From Roseiarcus sp. (GTDB lineage Bacteria; Pseudomonadota; Alphaproteobacteria; Rhizobiales; Beijerinckiaceae), in the NCBI GenBank assembly GCA_030153205.1, contig JASLHV010000101.1, forward strand, positions 1 to 11,494: a stretch of DNA of 11,494 nucleotides, written 5' to 3'. This document shows, in pieces, positions 1 through 7,031 of the stretch. The first letter of the stretch is position 1; each line of letters opens with the position of its first letter. Position numbers and translations under genes: made by a program. The notes under the pieces are model-generated. The model saw nothing but the letters and a program-made list of their open reading frames with translations, had not been told where the DNA came from and searched no databases.

Positions 1-185
1 GCGCCATTGCGCTATATCTCGCAATTGTCGGCGAGGCGGCTTTGGCCAGCGTCGGCGCTTATCAAGTCGAAGGCTTTGGCGCGCATCTTTTCGAGAAGAT
101 CGAGGGCGATTATCCGACGATTCTGGGCCTGCCGTTGATGCGCGTTTTGGCCTGGCTCAGATCGGAAGGGTATCTGGCTCTATGA
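1..185 (+). CDS. Maf-family nucleoside triphosphate pyrophosphatase, C-terminal 60 residues (5' end outside window)
   Basis: Only the last 60 residues are present, reading in frame from base 3 to the TGA at 183-185. The fragment contains GEAALASVGAYQVEG followed by a GDYPTILGLPL segment, both typical of the C-terminal part of Maf/YhdE proteins. The family removes pyrophosphate from non-canonical or modified nucleoside triphosphates in the cytoplasm and was first described as a septum-formation inhibitor. The catalytic N-terminal part is outside the window, so which Maf subfamily it belongs to cannot be told. The stop overlaps the aroE start in an ATGA junction, which points to one operon and translational coupling. 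Confidence 0.85.
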   Translation, partial: AIALYLAIVGEAALASVGAYQVEGFGAHLFEKIEGDYPTILGLPLMRVLAWLRSEGYLAL

Positions 186-1042
186 GCGACAATTCGACGC
201 CGAGGGCCTGCGTCGCCGGCTGGCCGATTGCGCATTCGCGTTCGCCCCTGATCCATAATTATTGGCTGCGCAGTCTCGGCATCGCCGGCTGCTACGACCG
301 CGCCGCGGTGCCGCCCGGCGCCTTCGCTGAATTTGCTGACACGATCGGCAAAGACGAACTGGTCGGCGCCAATGTCACCGTGCCCCACAAGGAAGCCGCT
401 TTCGCTGCTTGCGATAGGCTGACGGACAACGCCGCCGATCTCGGCGCGGTCAACACGCTTTGGCGCGAAAACGATCTCCTTTGCGGCGACAATACCGATG
501 TCGCCGGCTTCCTCGTCAATCTCGACGAGCAAGCGCCAGATTGGCGCAAAAGCGCCGACAAAGTCGTGGTGATCGGGGCGGGCGGAGCGGCCCGCGCGAT
601 CATTCGCGGGCTCTTATCGCGGAAGGTAGACGGAATCGCGATCGTCAATCGAACTGCGGCGCGCGCCGAGCGTCTTGTTGCGCATTTTGGCGGCGCGACG
701 GCGGCGTACGAGCCCGCGGCGTTGCCGCAATTGCTGCAGAGCGCTGGGCTTGTCGTCAACACGAGCTCGCTCGGCATGACAGGCCAGCCGCCGCTTTCGA
801 TCGATCTCTCGCCCTTATCCGACGACGCGGTCGTCGCCGATCTCGTCTATGTTCCTCTGGAGACGCCGCTTCTCGCGGCGGCCAAAGCGCGAGCGCTTCG
901 CACGGTCGAGGGCTTAGGGATGCTGCTTCATCAAGCTGCGCCGGGGTTCGAGCGGTGGTTCGGCGCCAAGCCCTCCGTGACCGCCGAGCTACGGGCCTTG
1001 ATCGAGGCCGACATTCTCCGTCCGCGCGAGCATTCCTCTTGA
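182..1042 (+). CDS. aroE: Shikimate dehydrogenase (NADP+)
   Basis: AroE reduces 3-dehydroshikimate to shikimate with NADPH, the fourth step of the chorismate pathway to aromatic amino acids. The 286-residue protein has the usual length. Seen in order: the substrate-binding stretch GWPIAHSRSPLIHN (about 13-26), NVTVPHK with the catalytic Lys70, GAVNTL (88-93), GDNTD with Asp106, the nucleotide-binding loop GAGGAAR (132-138), an NRT motif (156-158) that in the family selects NADP, and GLGMLLHQAAPGFERWFG near the C terminus. All expected catalytic residues are present. The ATG at 182 lies inside the stop of the preceding maf gene (ATGA), and its TGA overlaps the coaE start. The neighbours maf, coaE and dnaQ match an arrangement common in Rhizobiales (from memory). 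Confidence 0.96.
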   Translation: MSDNSTPRACVAGWPIAHSRSPLIHNYWLRSLGIAGCYDRAAVPPGAFAEFADTIGKDELVGANVTVPHKEAAFAACDRLTDNAADLGAVNTLWRENDLLCGDNTDVAGFLVNLDEQAPDWRKSADKVVVIGAGGAARAIIRGLLSRKVDGIAIVNRTAARAERLVAHFGGATAAYEPAALPQLLQSAGLVVNTSSLGMTGQPPLSIDLSPLSDDAVVADLVYVPLETPLLAAAKARALRTVEGLGMLLHQAAPGFERWFGAKPSVTAELRALIEADILRPREHSS

Positions 1043-1635
1043 TTGTCGTTGGACTTACCGGCTCGATCGCGATGGGGAAATCGACCGTCGCTTCTATGTT
1101 CAAAGAAGCCGGCGCGCCGGTTTTCGATTCGGACGAAGCCGTGCATCGCCTTTACGCCGGCGCGACCGCTGCGGAAATCGAGGGGGCCTTTCCGGGCGTC
1201 TTGGCGGACGGAATCGTCGATCGGGCGCTCTTGAGCGAAAGGGTCCTCGGCGATACGGCGGCGCTCCGACGCTTAGAAGCGATCGTCCATCCAAAAGTCG
1301 CCGACGCGCGGGACGAATTTATGAGAAGCGCGATTGCGCAAGGCCGCCGCGTCGCCGTCGCCGACATTCCCCTCCTCTTCGAATCGAAGGCGGAGAAATC
1401 GGTCGATCTCGTCCTTGTCGTCAGCGCGCCTGAATCTGTGCAAAAGGCCCGCGCCCTCTCTCGAAAGGATATGACGGAAGAGCGATTTGCGGCAATTGTC
1501 GCCAAGCAAATGTCCGATCGGGAAAAGCGTCGCCGCGCTCATTTCGTGATCGCCACCAACGGTCCTTTCGAGGCGACGAGGGCGCAGACGCAAGGATTGT
1601 TGCGCAGTATTGCCGGCATGACCGGCCGGAGATGA
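1039..1635 (+). CDS. coaE: Dephospho-CoA kinase, TTG start
   Basis: CoaE phosphorylates the ribose 3'-OH of dephospho-CoA with ATP, the last step of coenzyme A synthesis. I place the start at the TTG of 1039-1041, giving a 198-residue protein that begins M-I-V-V-G-L-T-G-S, as CoaE proteins normally do. No ATG lies early enough: the first, at 1072, would cut the P-loop in half. The TTG overlaps the aroE stop in a TTGA junction, so translation is probably coupled. The Walker A loop is GSIAMGKST (8-16); Ala11 sits where most homologues have Gly, but the GxxxxGKS pattern is intact. Other family marks are VFDSDEAVHRLY (about 28-39), IVHPKV and ADIPLLFE. The open frame extends far upstream as an aroE shadow and should not be taken as coding. 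Confidence 0.93.
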   Translation: MIVVGLTGSIAMGKSTVASMFKEAGAPVFDSDEAVHRLYAGATAAEIEGAFPGVLADGIVDRALLSERVLGDTAALRRLEAIVHPKVADARDEFMRSAIAQGRRVAVADIPLLFESKAEKSVDLVLVVSAPESVQKARALSRKDMTEERFAAIVAKQMSDREKRRRAHFVIATNGPFEATRAQTQGLLRSIAGMTGRR

Positions 1636-1642
1636 TTCGCCG

Positions 1643-2356
1643 ATGCGCGAAATCGTACTTGATACGGAAACGACGGGCCTGAGTCCTGCCGAGGGCCACC
1701 GTCTGGTGGAGATCGGCTGCGTCGAAATCGTCCATCAGATTCCAACTGGCGTCGTCTACCATACGTTGATCAATCCTGAGCGCGACGTTCCTGAAGACGC
1801 TTTTCGCGTGCATGGTCATTCGACCGAGATCCTTGCGAAGGAGCGGGTCTTTGCGGCCGTCGTGCCGGAATTTCTGGCCTTCATCGGCGATGACCCCCTG
1901 GTGATCCACAACGCCGAATTCGACATGCGGTTCATCAATGCGGAATTGACTCGCCTCGGACATGCTCCGATCGCGATAAGCCGAGTCGTCGATACTTTGG
2001 CTATCGCGCGTCGCAGACATCCGGGCGCGCCGAATAATCTGGACGCATTATGCGACCGCTACCGCATCGATCGCACCAAGCGCATCAAACACGGCGCTCT
2101 GCTCGACGCCGAGATTTTGGTGGAAGTCTATGGCGAGCTGCTCGGCGGCCGGCAGAGGTCGCTGGTCTTCGCAGCGCCGCGCACGGAGACGAGAGCGCGG
2201 GCGCTGGGGTTTACGAGGCCGATCAGCCGTTCGCGAGAGATTGCTGCGCTTATCACCGAAGCCGAAATCGCCGCTCACACCGCGCATGTCGCCACGCTCG
2301 GCGAAAATGCGCTTTGGCTGCGCTATATGGAAAAACCGTCAGAAAGCGCAGCTTAA
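1643..2356 (+). CDS. dnaQ: DNA polymerase III epsilon subunit (3'-5' proofreading exonuclease)
   Basis: The epsilon subunit removes mispaired 3' ends during replication as part of the polymerase III core. The 237-residue protein is a DEDDh exonuclease with all motifs present: Exo I LDTETTGL (Asp7, Glu9), Exo II HNAEFDMRF (Asp94) and Exo III KHGALLDAE (His150, Asp155). After the nuclease domain, QRSLVF at 171-176 resembles the sliding-clamp-binding motif of E. coli epsilon (QTSMAF). The C-terminal tail, with Trp225, would contact the alpha subunit by analogy. A GGAG lies about 10 bases before the ATG, and only 7 bases separate it from the coaE stop, so it closes the maf-aroE-coaE-dnaQ operon. 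The TAA is 4 bases from the end of the converging secB gene. Confidence 0.95.
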   Translation: MREIVLDTETTGLSPAEGHRLVEIGCVEIVHQIPTGVVYHTLINPERDVPEDAFRVHGHSTEILAKERVFAAVVPEFLAFIGDDPLVIHNAEFDMRFINAELTRLGHAPIAISRVVDTLAIARRRHPGAPNNLDALCDRYRIDRTKRIKHGALLDAEILVEVYGELLGGRQRSLVFAAPRTETRARALGFTRPISRSREIAALITEAEIAAHTAHVATLGENALWLRYMEKPSESAA

Positions 2357-2360
2357 AAAG

Positions 2361-2846
2361 TTAGGCGACGCCCGCTGCCGGCGCATTCGCCGCCGCCGCC
2401 ATGCGTTGTACAAACAAGGCGTTGAAATCGATCGGATCAATGTAAAGCGGCGGAAAGCCGCCTCCTTTGACCGCTTCGGCGACGATCTGACGGGCGAAGG
2501 GGAATAGAAGCCGCGGACCTTCGATCATAATCGAAGGCTGGATCTGTTCGGCCGGGACGTTCTCGATGCGGAAGACGCCGGCGTAGTTGAGCTCGAATTT
2601 GAAGAGCGTATTGGCGCCTTCGCCAGCGCCGCCCTCGAGGAGCAAGGTCACCTCATAATCGGCCGGCCCGAGCTGACGAGCATTGACGTTGACCTGAATC
2701 GAAATGTTTGGGGCTTGCTGCTGTGGAGCGAAAGAGCGCGGCGCGTTTGGATTCTCGAACGAGAAATCCTTCATATATTGCACCAAAACGGAGAGCTTGG
2801 GCGCGTTGGCGGTGTTTTGCGCCGCATCGCCGTTCTGTTCGGCCAT
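2361..2846 (-). CDS. secB: Protein-export chaperone SecB
   Basis: SecB is a cytoplasmic tetrameric chaperone that holds preproteins unfolded and hands them to SecA for export. The 161-residue protein matches the family along its length: a polar Asn/Ala-rich start, QYMKDFSFENPNAP (about 23-36), the YEVTLLLEG strand, an INV-type beta segment, and near the C terminus GPRLLFPFARQIVAEAV with GGFPPLYIDPIDF. A GGAG lies 8 bases before the ATG. The gene is alone on the minus strand here and converges with dnaQ. The 264 bases upstream (2847-3110) hold no gene I can recognise; they must contain the secB promoter, but I could not assign convincing -35/-10 boxes. Confidence 0.96.
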   Translation of the reverse strand: MAEQNGDAAQNTANAPKLSVLVQYMKDFSFENPNAPRSFAPQQQAPNISIQVNVNARQLGPADYEVTLLLEGGAGEGANTLFKFELNYAGVFRIENVPAEQIQPSIMIEGPRLLFPFARQIVAEAVKGGGFPPLYIDPIDFNALFVQRMAAAANAPAAGVA

Positions 2847-3110
2847 TCCATAAACTCCGTTCGGGGGTCAGCGCCGCTATTCGTCGGGGTCGCCTAGCAT
2901 AGTGCTTGCGGCGGAACAAGAACCGGGTTGGCGGCGGCGCCGCTGAACCCTAAAGTCCCAAGACGCTGACTTTGAGGATGGGTTCTCGACAACGAATTGA
3001 AGCCGGCGCAATCCAAAAACCGTCTTGCACGCATATCGGGGATTCGGAGCCTTCGAGCGACGGGGCTAGAACCGCGAGGCGGGTCACTTCGTCGCCCGAA
3101 AGATCGCGAT

Positions 3111-3347
3111 ATGACGACATCATTCACTGAGGACGCACGGGACAGATTTACGACGGGCCTACATTTTATTGAGAGGATCGGAATGGGCAGCGCCGACCCC
3201 AAAGATATTTTGGAAGCTTGGATAACCTTGTTCCAAGGGCTCAACCACTTGAGCCTCGGCTTGCGGGCGACCTATATCAAGCTGGAGCAACTCGAATCGG
3301 AAATTCGACGGATACAAGTTCAAGCCGGCGGCGTCTTGAACCGCTAA
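3111..3347 (+). CDS. Small protein of unknown function (78 aa; possible shorter start at 3183, 54 aa)
   Basis: I do not recognise this protein. From the ATG at 3111 it would be 78 residues, soluble, with no signal peptide or membrane segment. The central part (DILEAWITLFQGLNHLSLG) looks like an amphipathic helix. The end (YIKLEQLESEIRRIQVQAG) has the spacing of a short coiled coil, so a helical, perhaps oligomerising, protein is possible. The ATG at 3111 has only a weak ribosome site, whereas the in-frame ATG at 3183 has a strong one (AGAGG, 6 bases away) and may be the true start. The open frame continues up to 2997, but that part looks non-coding. Its TAA overlaps the stop of the opposing SGNH hydrolase gene. 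That the protein is made at all is an inference from the ribosome site and its protein-like composition. Confidence 0.5.
   Translation: MTTSFTEDARDRFTTGLHFIERIGMGSADPKDILEAWITLFQGLNHLSLGLRATYIKLEQLESEIRRIQVQAGGVLNR
3172..3176 (+). promoter_or_regulatory. Strong Shine-Dalgarno (AGAGG) before the internal ATG at 3183
   Basis: AGAGG lies 6 bases before an ATG that is in frame with the small unknown ORF. It is a better site than anything before the longer ATG at 3111, so it decides between a 78-residue and a 54-residue product. Confidence 0.5.
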
Positions 3348-4576
3348 CGCTGCGGCCAAGCGAAGTCGTCAGCGCGCCCAGGCTTGGCCGGCGGCTCGAC
3401 GCCGGTCTCGAGAACATTCAAAGCGGCGACTGTCGCCCCCGACCAGGCCGGCCGCGTCGCCAGAGCGCCGCCCGGCGACAGCGGCCTTGCGGTGAGGGGA
3501 AGGACCGGTCCCGCCAGCGGCTTAGTCGGCTCGGCCGGGGCTTGCTCGCCAGGGGCCGGCGCAAGTCCCATTTCGCGGCGTATCTCGGCGTTGATGTCGG
3601 TCGCGGCGTGCTCGAGATCGGGCGGCAGATCGACCAATTGGTCCGCCGGCTTGTCGACGCTTTCGAAAGCGTGACGGATGTCGCTTTCCAGGAATTGCGC
3701 CGCTTTCCTCGCGCCGGCCTTGGTGTAGTAGACGCCGTCGGCGATACGCAGCCGAACCGTTTGTCCGTTCACATCAGGACCAAAAGCGCTGTACGCGCCG
3801 TTCTCGTCGGCAAAGGCGTTCCAGATGTCGATATATTTCGCGCCGGCTTTCTCGGCGTGTTCTTTGACGATCTCGTTGAGCTTTGAGATTTGATCGTTGA
3901 ATTTGTCGTTGCGCATCGGCGGCAGGCCGAGCCACAGCATCGGAATATGCGCCTGCCGGAAAGGTTCGACGACAGCCTCGACGCGCTTGCCGTAAATTTC
4001 CCGCCAGCGATCGGTCAGCGGATCGAGACTATCCGCTCCATCCTTGATCGATTGAATGTCGTTGATGCCGATATGTATGACGACGAAATCGATATGATTT
4101 TTGTCGGTCTTTTCCGCGACGAGATCCTTGGCGGCTTTGACCCAATCGTAGAAATCATCGCGTACGAGGCCCGAGGAATCTCTGGCCCGGCCATTGATCA
4201 CGATTTTCGGATTGTCGGCGAAAGCGGTTCTTAAACCGTCCGCCGCCTGAATCGCCATGCTGTCGCCAACGACATAGATGAAAAAGTTCGGCGTCACCGG
4301 GCCATTGTCGGCATTGACGCGCGTCGCCTCGGTCGGCACGAAATCGCGCGGCTCGCGCACGGTTTTTCGCGACGCCGGCGTCGACTTTTGTTCGATCGCT
4401 TTCTGCTTCTCTTCCGATAGCTGGCGTTGCTCGATCCAGAAGGTCGCCGAATTGTCGCTGCGCGCGAAAACCGCCGGTCCGCAGGTCGCATAGAGAAAGA
4501 CAGCCAGGAGAACGAGCTTCAACGCCCGCGAAACGGAAAGCCGGTTGAGCAAAATCCTTCCTGCGGTCACGTCCAA
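3344..4576 (-). CDS. DUF459-type SGNH/GDSL hydrolase, exported
   Basis: The protein (about 410 residues) has a hydrophobic N-terminal segment (about 20-38, ending in PAVFA) that looks like a signal peptide or membrane anchor, then a charged linker, an SGNH hydrolase domain (about 97-305) and a Pro/Ala-rich tail. SGNH block I is GDS with nucleophile Ser106; block III is HIGIND with Asn172. In block V the usual D-x-x-H is read as DGVYYT, with Tyr283 where SGNH enzymes carry the catalytic His. From memory this may be common in rhizobial DUF459 members. The family is linked to acyl esterase activity, but the substrate is unknown. The start is uncertain: TTG at 4576 is the longest, with GTG at 4570 and TTG at 4552 (behind GGAAGG) as alternatives. 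It begins 15 bases after the transglycosylase stop, so the two probably share an operon and an envelope role. Confidence 0.83.
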   Translation of the reverse strand: MDVTAGRILLNRLSVSRALKLVLLAVFLYATCGPAVFARSDNSATFWIEQRQLSEEKQKAIEQKSTPASRKTVREPRDFVPTEATRVNADNGPVTPNFFIYVVGDSMAIQAADGLRTAFADNPKIVINGRARDSSGLVRDDFYDWVKAAKDLVAEKTDKNHIDFVVIHIGINDIQSIKDGADSLDPLTDRWREIYGKRVEAVVEPFRQAHIPMLWLGLPPMRNDKFNDQISKLNEIVKEHAEKAGAKYIDIWNAFADENGAYSAFGPDVNGQTVRLRIADGVYYTKAGARKAAQFLESDIRHAFESVDKPADQLVDLPPDLEHAATDINAEIRREMGLAPAPGEQAPAEPTKPLAGPVLPLTARPLSPGGALATRPAWSGATVAALNVLETGVEPPAKPGRADDFAWPQR

Positions 4577-4591
4577 AGACCCGAATTCGTA

Positions 4592-5872
4592 TCACGGCTG
4601 CTTGCGCAGCCGCTGCAGCAGGGCGAGCGTCGGATAGCCGTCCGGCGTCAGGCCGCTTTTCTCTTGATAGGCCCTGAGCGCCGTCTGTCCGGTCTCGCCG
4701 AACTTTCCGTCGATCTTGCCGACATCATAGCCCATTTTCTTGAGCCGCGTCTGCATGTCGCGCGCTTGCGTCATGTTCAAGCTTTTGTCGTGAACCGGCC
4801 AGGCCGCGGCGAGGTCTTGCCCGCCCATCGCGCGATCGCCGAGCAGCGCCACCGCTAGGGCGTAGGACGTTGAGTTGTTGTAGCTTTTGATGACCTTGAA
4901 ATTAGGCGTGACGAGAAAGATCGGGCCGTTGAGGCCGGCCGGAATAAGCAATTGGGCCTCGCCGGATTGCGGCAACGGCCTTCCGTCGGCCCGCTTCACG
5001 CCGCGCTCGGCGAAGGCGCTGAAGGGCGCAAAGGCGGAGGAATCCGCCGCCGTAAGCGCATAGCCCTTCGGCAGCGCGACTTCGAACCCCCAGGGTTGGC
5101 CGGCGCGCCAGCCGTGCTCTTTGAGATAATTGGCCGTCGAGCCGATCGCGTCCGCCGCGCTGGTCCAAATGTCGCGTCGGCCATGGCCTTCGAAATCGAC
5201 GGCGAATTTGAGAAAGCTCGAGGGCATGAATTGCGTCTGCCCCATCGCGCCCGCCCACGAGCCTTTCATTTCGCGGGGTCCGATATCCCCTTCCTGCAGG
5301 ATCTCCAAAGCGGCGATGAGCTCGTCCTTGAAATAATCGTCGCGGTAGCGCGCATAGGCCAGCGTCGCCAAGGAGCGGATCACATTGTCGGAGCCGGCGA
5401 AGCCGCCGAAATCAGTCTCGAGGCCCCAAATGCCGACGACTACCGCAGGGTCGACGCCGTAATCCTGTCGCGCCTTGTTGAACCAGCTTTGGTACGAGGC
5501 GGCCTTCTCCTCGCCGCGGGCGATGCGCGACGGCGTCACCGCGCCGGCGATATAGGTCCAGATCGGCTTGATCACCTCAGCTTGGCGCTCGGTTTGCGCT
5601 ATGACCTTGGGGTCATAGGAAACACCCCGGAAGGCGGCGTCGAAGGTTTGACGCGATACGCCGTGAGACGCGGCCTCGGGCCAGAGGCTTTGGATATAAG
5701 CGCGAAAAGGATTTGACTCTTTTTTTTGGACTTTGTGTTCGGCCTTAGCGTGGTGTTCGACCTTGGCATGGGCGAAAGCGCCGCCCATCGCCGTCCAAAA
5801 GACGAGCAAGGCGGCGGCGAGGCTCGGCAGCACGCGAGCGACGGACGAGGTTGGAAGGGTTCGCACGATCAT
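4592..5872 (-). CDS. Lytic murein transglycosylase (MltB/SLT_2 type) with C-terminal peptidoglycan-binding domain
   Basis: Enzymes of this type cleave the MurNAc-GlcNAc bond of peptidoglycan to leave a 1,6-anhydro end, in the periplasm. The 426-residue protein starts with a signal peptide (about 1-35, ending GGAFAHA), followed by a His/Lys-rich stretch (about 36-52). The catalytic domain spans about 55-345: GIWGLETDFG carries the likely catalytic Glu152, followed by GSWAGAMGQTQFMPSSF, the DIWTSAADAIGS segment and YNNSTSYALAV. Residues about 366-424 form a PG_binding_1 domain (DMQTRLKKMGYDVGKIDGKFG). I see no lipobox Cys, so it is probably soluble rather than a lipoprotein. AGGAAG sits 3 bases before the ATG and 9 before an in-frame GTG two codons later, so the start could be either. 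It leads the SGNH hydrolase gene, and 85 bases separate it from fabI. Confidence 0.92.
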   Translation of the reverse strand: MIVRTLPTSSVARVLPSLAAALLVFWTAMGGAFAHAKVEHHAKAEHKVQKKESNPFRAYIQSLWPEAASHGVSRQTFDAAFRGVSYDPKVIAQTERQAEVIKPIWTYIAGAVTPSRIARGEEKAASYQSWFNKARQDYGVDPAVVVGIWGLETDFGGFAGSDNVIRSLATLAYARYRDDYFKDELIAALEILQEGDIGPREMKGSWAGAMGQTQFMPSSFLKFAVDFEGHGRRDIWTSAADAIGSTANYLKEHGWRAGQPWGFEVALPKGYALTAADSSAFAPFSAFAERGVKRADGRPLPQSGEAQLLIPAGLNGPIFLVTPNFKVIKSYNNSTSYALAVALLGDRAMGGQDLAAAWPVHDKSLNMTQARDMQTRLKKMGYDVGKIDGKFGETGQTALRAYQEKSGLTPDGYPTLALLQRLRKQP

Positions 5873-5932
5873 GATCTTCCTGGCGAGGCGATTCGCGCCG
5901 AAGCTACAATCGTCTTCTTGACAAAAGCTTCC

Positions 5933-5946
5933 CGCGATCGATCGCG
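5933..5946. repeat. Perfect 14-base palindrome downstream of fabI
   Basis: CGCGATCGATCGCG reads the same on both strands and lies 11 bases past the fabI stop, in the 85-base gap before the transglycosylase gene. As RNA it could form a 5-bp stem with a TCGA loop. No T-run follows on the minus strand, so it is a poor intrinsic terminator; it may be a protein site or chance. Confidence 0.4.
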
Positions 5947-5957
5947 CAAAAACGCGC

Positions 5958-6794
5958 TTACTCGGCGGCCAAACCGCGCTCGTTGCGCGCGGCCGCTTTC
6001 ATGTCGTCGGGATGCGGCATCGAGATAATATTATATCCAGAATCGACGAAATGAACCTCGCCGGTGACGCCCGCCGACAAAGGCGACAGAAGGTACAAAG
6101 CCGCGCCGCCGACATCCTCGATCGTAACCGTCCGCCGAAGCGGAGAATGTTCGCGTTCGAAATTGAACATGAACCGTGCGTCGGCGATGCCGGCGCCGGC
6201 CAAAGTGCGCACCGGACCTGCAGAGATGGCGTTGACGCGCACGCCTTGCGGCCCAAAATCCGCCGCGAGATAGCGAACGCTCGCCTCGAGCGCGGCCTTG
6301 GCGACGCCCATGACATTATAGTTCGGCATCACCCGCGTCGCGCCGCCGAAAGTGAGCGTCACCAGCGCGCCGCCTTGCGGCATCAAAGCCGCGGCGCGCT
6401 TGGCGATTTCCGTGAACGAGAAAGCCGAGATCAGCATGGTGCGCGCGAAGTTCTCCCGCGTCGTATCGGCGTATCGTCCCTTTAGCTCGTTGCGATCGGA
6501 AAAAGCGATGCAATGAGCGACGAAGTCGAGGGAAGACCAGCGCTCCTTCAGCGCGGCGAAGACACTGTCGACCGAGCCAAGATCCTCGACATCACAGGGC
6601 AGGGCAATATCCGAGCCGACGCTTTCAGCGAGCGGCCGGACGCGCTTGCCCAAGGCGTCGCCCTGATAGGTGAAGGCCAGTTGGGCGCCATGATCAGAAA
6701 GCGCCTTGGCGATACCCCAGGCGATGGAATGATCGTTGGCGACGCCCATGATGAGGCCGCGCTTTCCGGCCATCAAACCCGCTGCGGCGCTCAT
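5958..6794 (-). CDS. fabI: Enoyl-[acyl-carrier-protein] reductase (NADH) FabI
   Basis: FabI reduces trans-2-enoyl-ACP to acyl-ACP, the last step of each fatty acid elongation round, and is the triclosan target. I place the start at the ATG of 6792-6794, with a GGGGGGAGAG ribosome site just before it, giving 278 residues; an ATG 8 codons further upstream lacks this. The protein is an atypical short-chain dehydrogenase: cofactor loop GVANDHSIAWG (17-27), Tyr159 and Lys166 in the YNVMGVAK motif, and NAISAGPVRTLAG. Position 149 is Phe (TLTFGG), where E. coli has Tyr146; InhA has Phe at the same place. It is the third gene of fabA-fabB-fabI, but a 237-base gap holding a palindromic repeat separates it from fabB, so it may have its own promoter or reduced read-through. 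Confidence 0.95.
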   Translation of the reverse strand: MSAAAGLMAGKRGLIMGVANDHSIAWGIAKALSDHGAQLAFTYQGDALGKRVRPLAESVGSDIALPCDVEDLGSVDSVFAALKERWSSLDFVAHCIAFSDRNELKGRYADTTRENFARTMLISAFSFTEIAKRAAALMPQGGALVTLTFGGATRVMPNYNVMGVAKAALEASVRYLAADFGPQGVRVNAISAGPVRTLAGAGIADARFMFNFEREHSPLRRTVTIEDVGGAALYLLSPLSAGVTGEVHFVDSGYNIISMPHPDDMKAAARNERGLAAE

Positions 6795-6852
6795 GTCGCT
6801 CTCCCCCCGAACGGCCAAGCCGACTCAGCACGACCTGCGTAAGAACACCTGT

Positions 6853-6984
6853 CGCCTCGGCTTACCCTCATCCGGCGCTTCGCGCCACCTTCTCCCGCAA
6901 GCGGAAGTAGGGTTTCCACGGCGCAAAAGACGGGGGTTGGCCACAGCGCTCGCCCTTTCCCTCCTGCGGGAGAAGGTTGAGGCG
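6853..6984. repeat. REP/RIME-like palindromic element between fabB and fabI
   Basis: ACCTTCTCCCGCA at 6887-6899 pairs perfectly with TGCGGGAGAAGGT at 6965-6977, and outer arms CGCCTC (6853-6858) and GAGGCG (6979-6984) extend the symmetry. A small hairpin, GGCGC-TTC-GCGCC, lies at 6874-6886, just before the left arm. The layout resembles the intergenic palindromic repeats of rhizobia ('ccctcatccg ... ccttctcccgc'), named RIME or REP-like in the literature. Related halves occur near 10604-10629 and 10934-10956. It contains no gene. Transcribed as part of the fab operon, it could fold into a long hairpin that attenuates or stabilises mRNA. Confidence 0.75.
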
Positions 6985-7031
6985 AGGAGAAGGCGCGTAC
7001 CGCTATCAAATAGAGAAAGACCTAAAGAAGC

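Noticed and set aside
460..1038. Upstream extension of the coaE frame through aroE
   Set aside because: The translation is Arg/Ala-rich without family similarity and lies over the catalytic part of aroE; CoaE begins at 1039.
2847..3110. Possible gene or tRNA between secB and the small ORF
   Set aside because: Open frames here lack ribosome sites or motifs, and no cloverleaf-like T-arm was found.
4952..5716. A 254-codon plus-strand frame opposite the lytic transglycosylase
   Set aside because: The minus-strand gene has clear family motifs throughout; the opposite frame is rich in Arg/Gly/Ala, as expected of an antisense shadow.
5918..5923. Perfect TTGACA (-35) on the plus strand
   Set aside because: No -10 lies 16-18 bases downstream (the site reads ATCGCG), and transcription would run against fabI.
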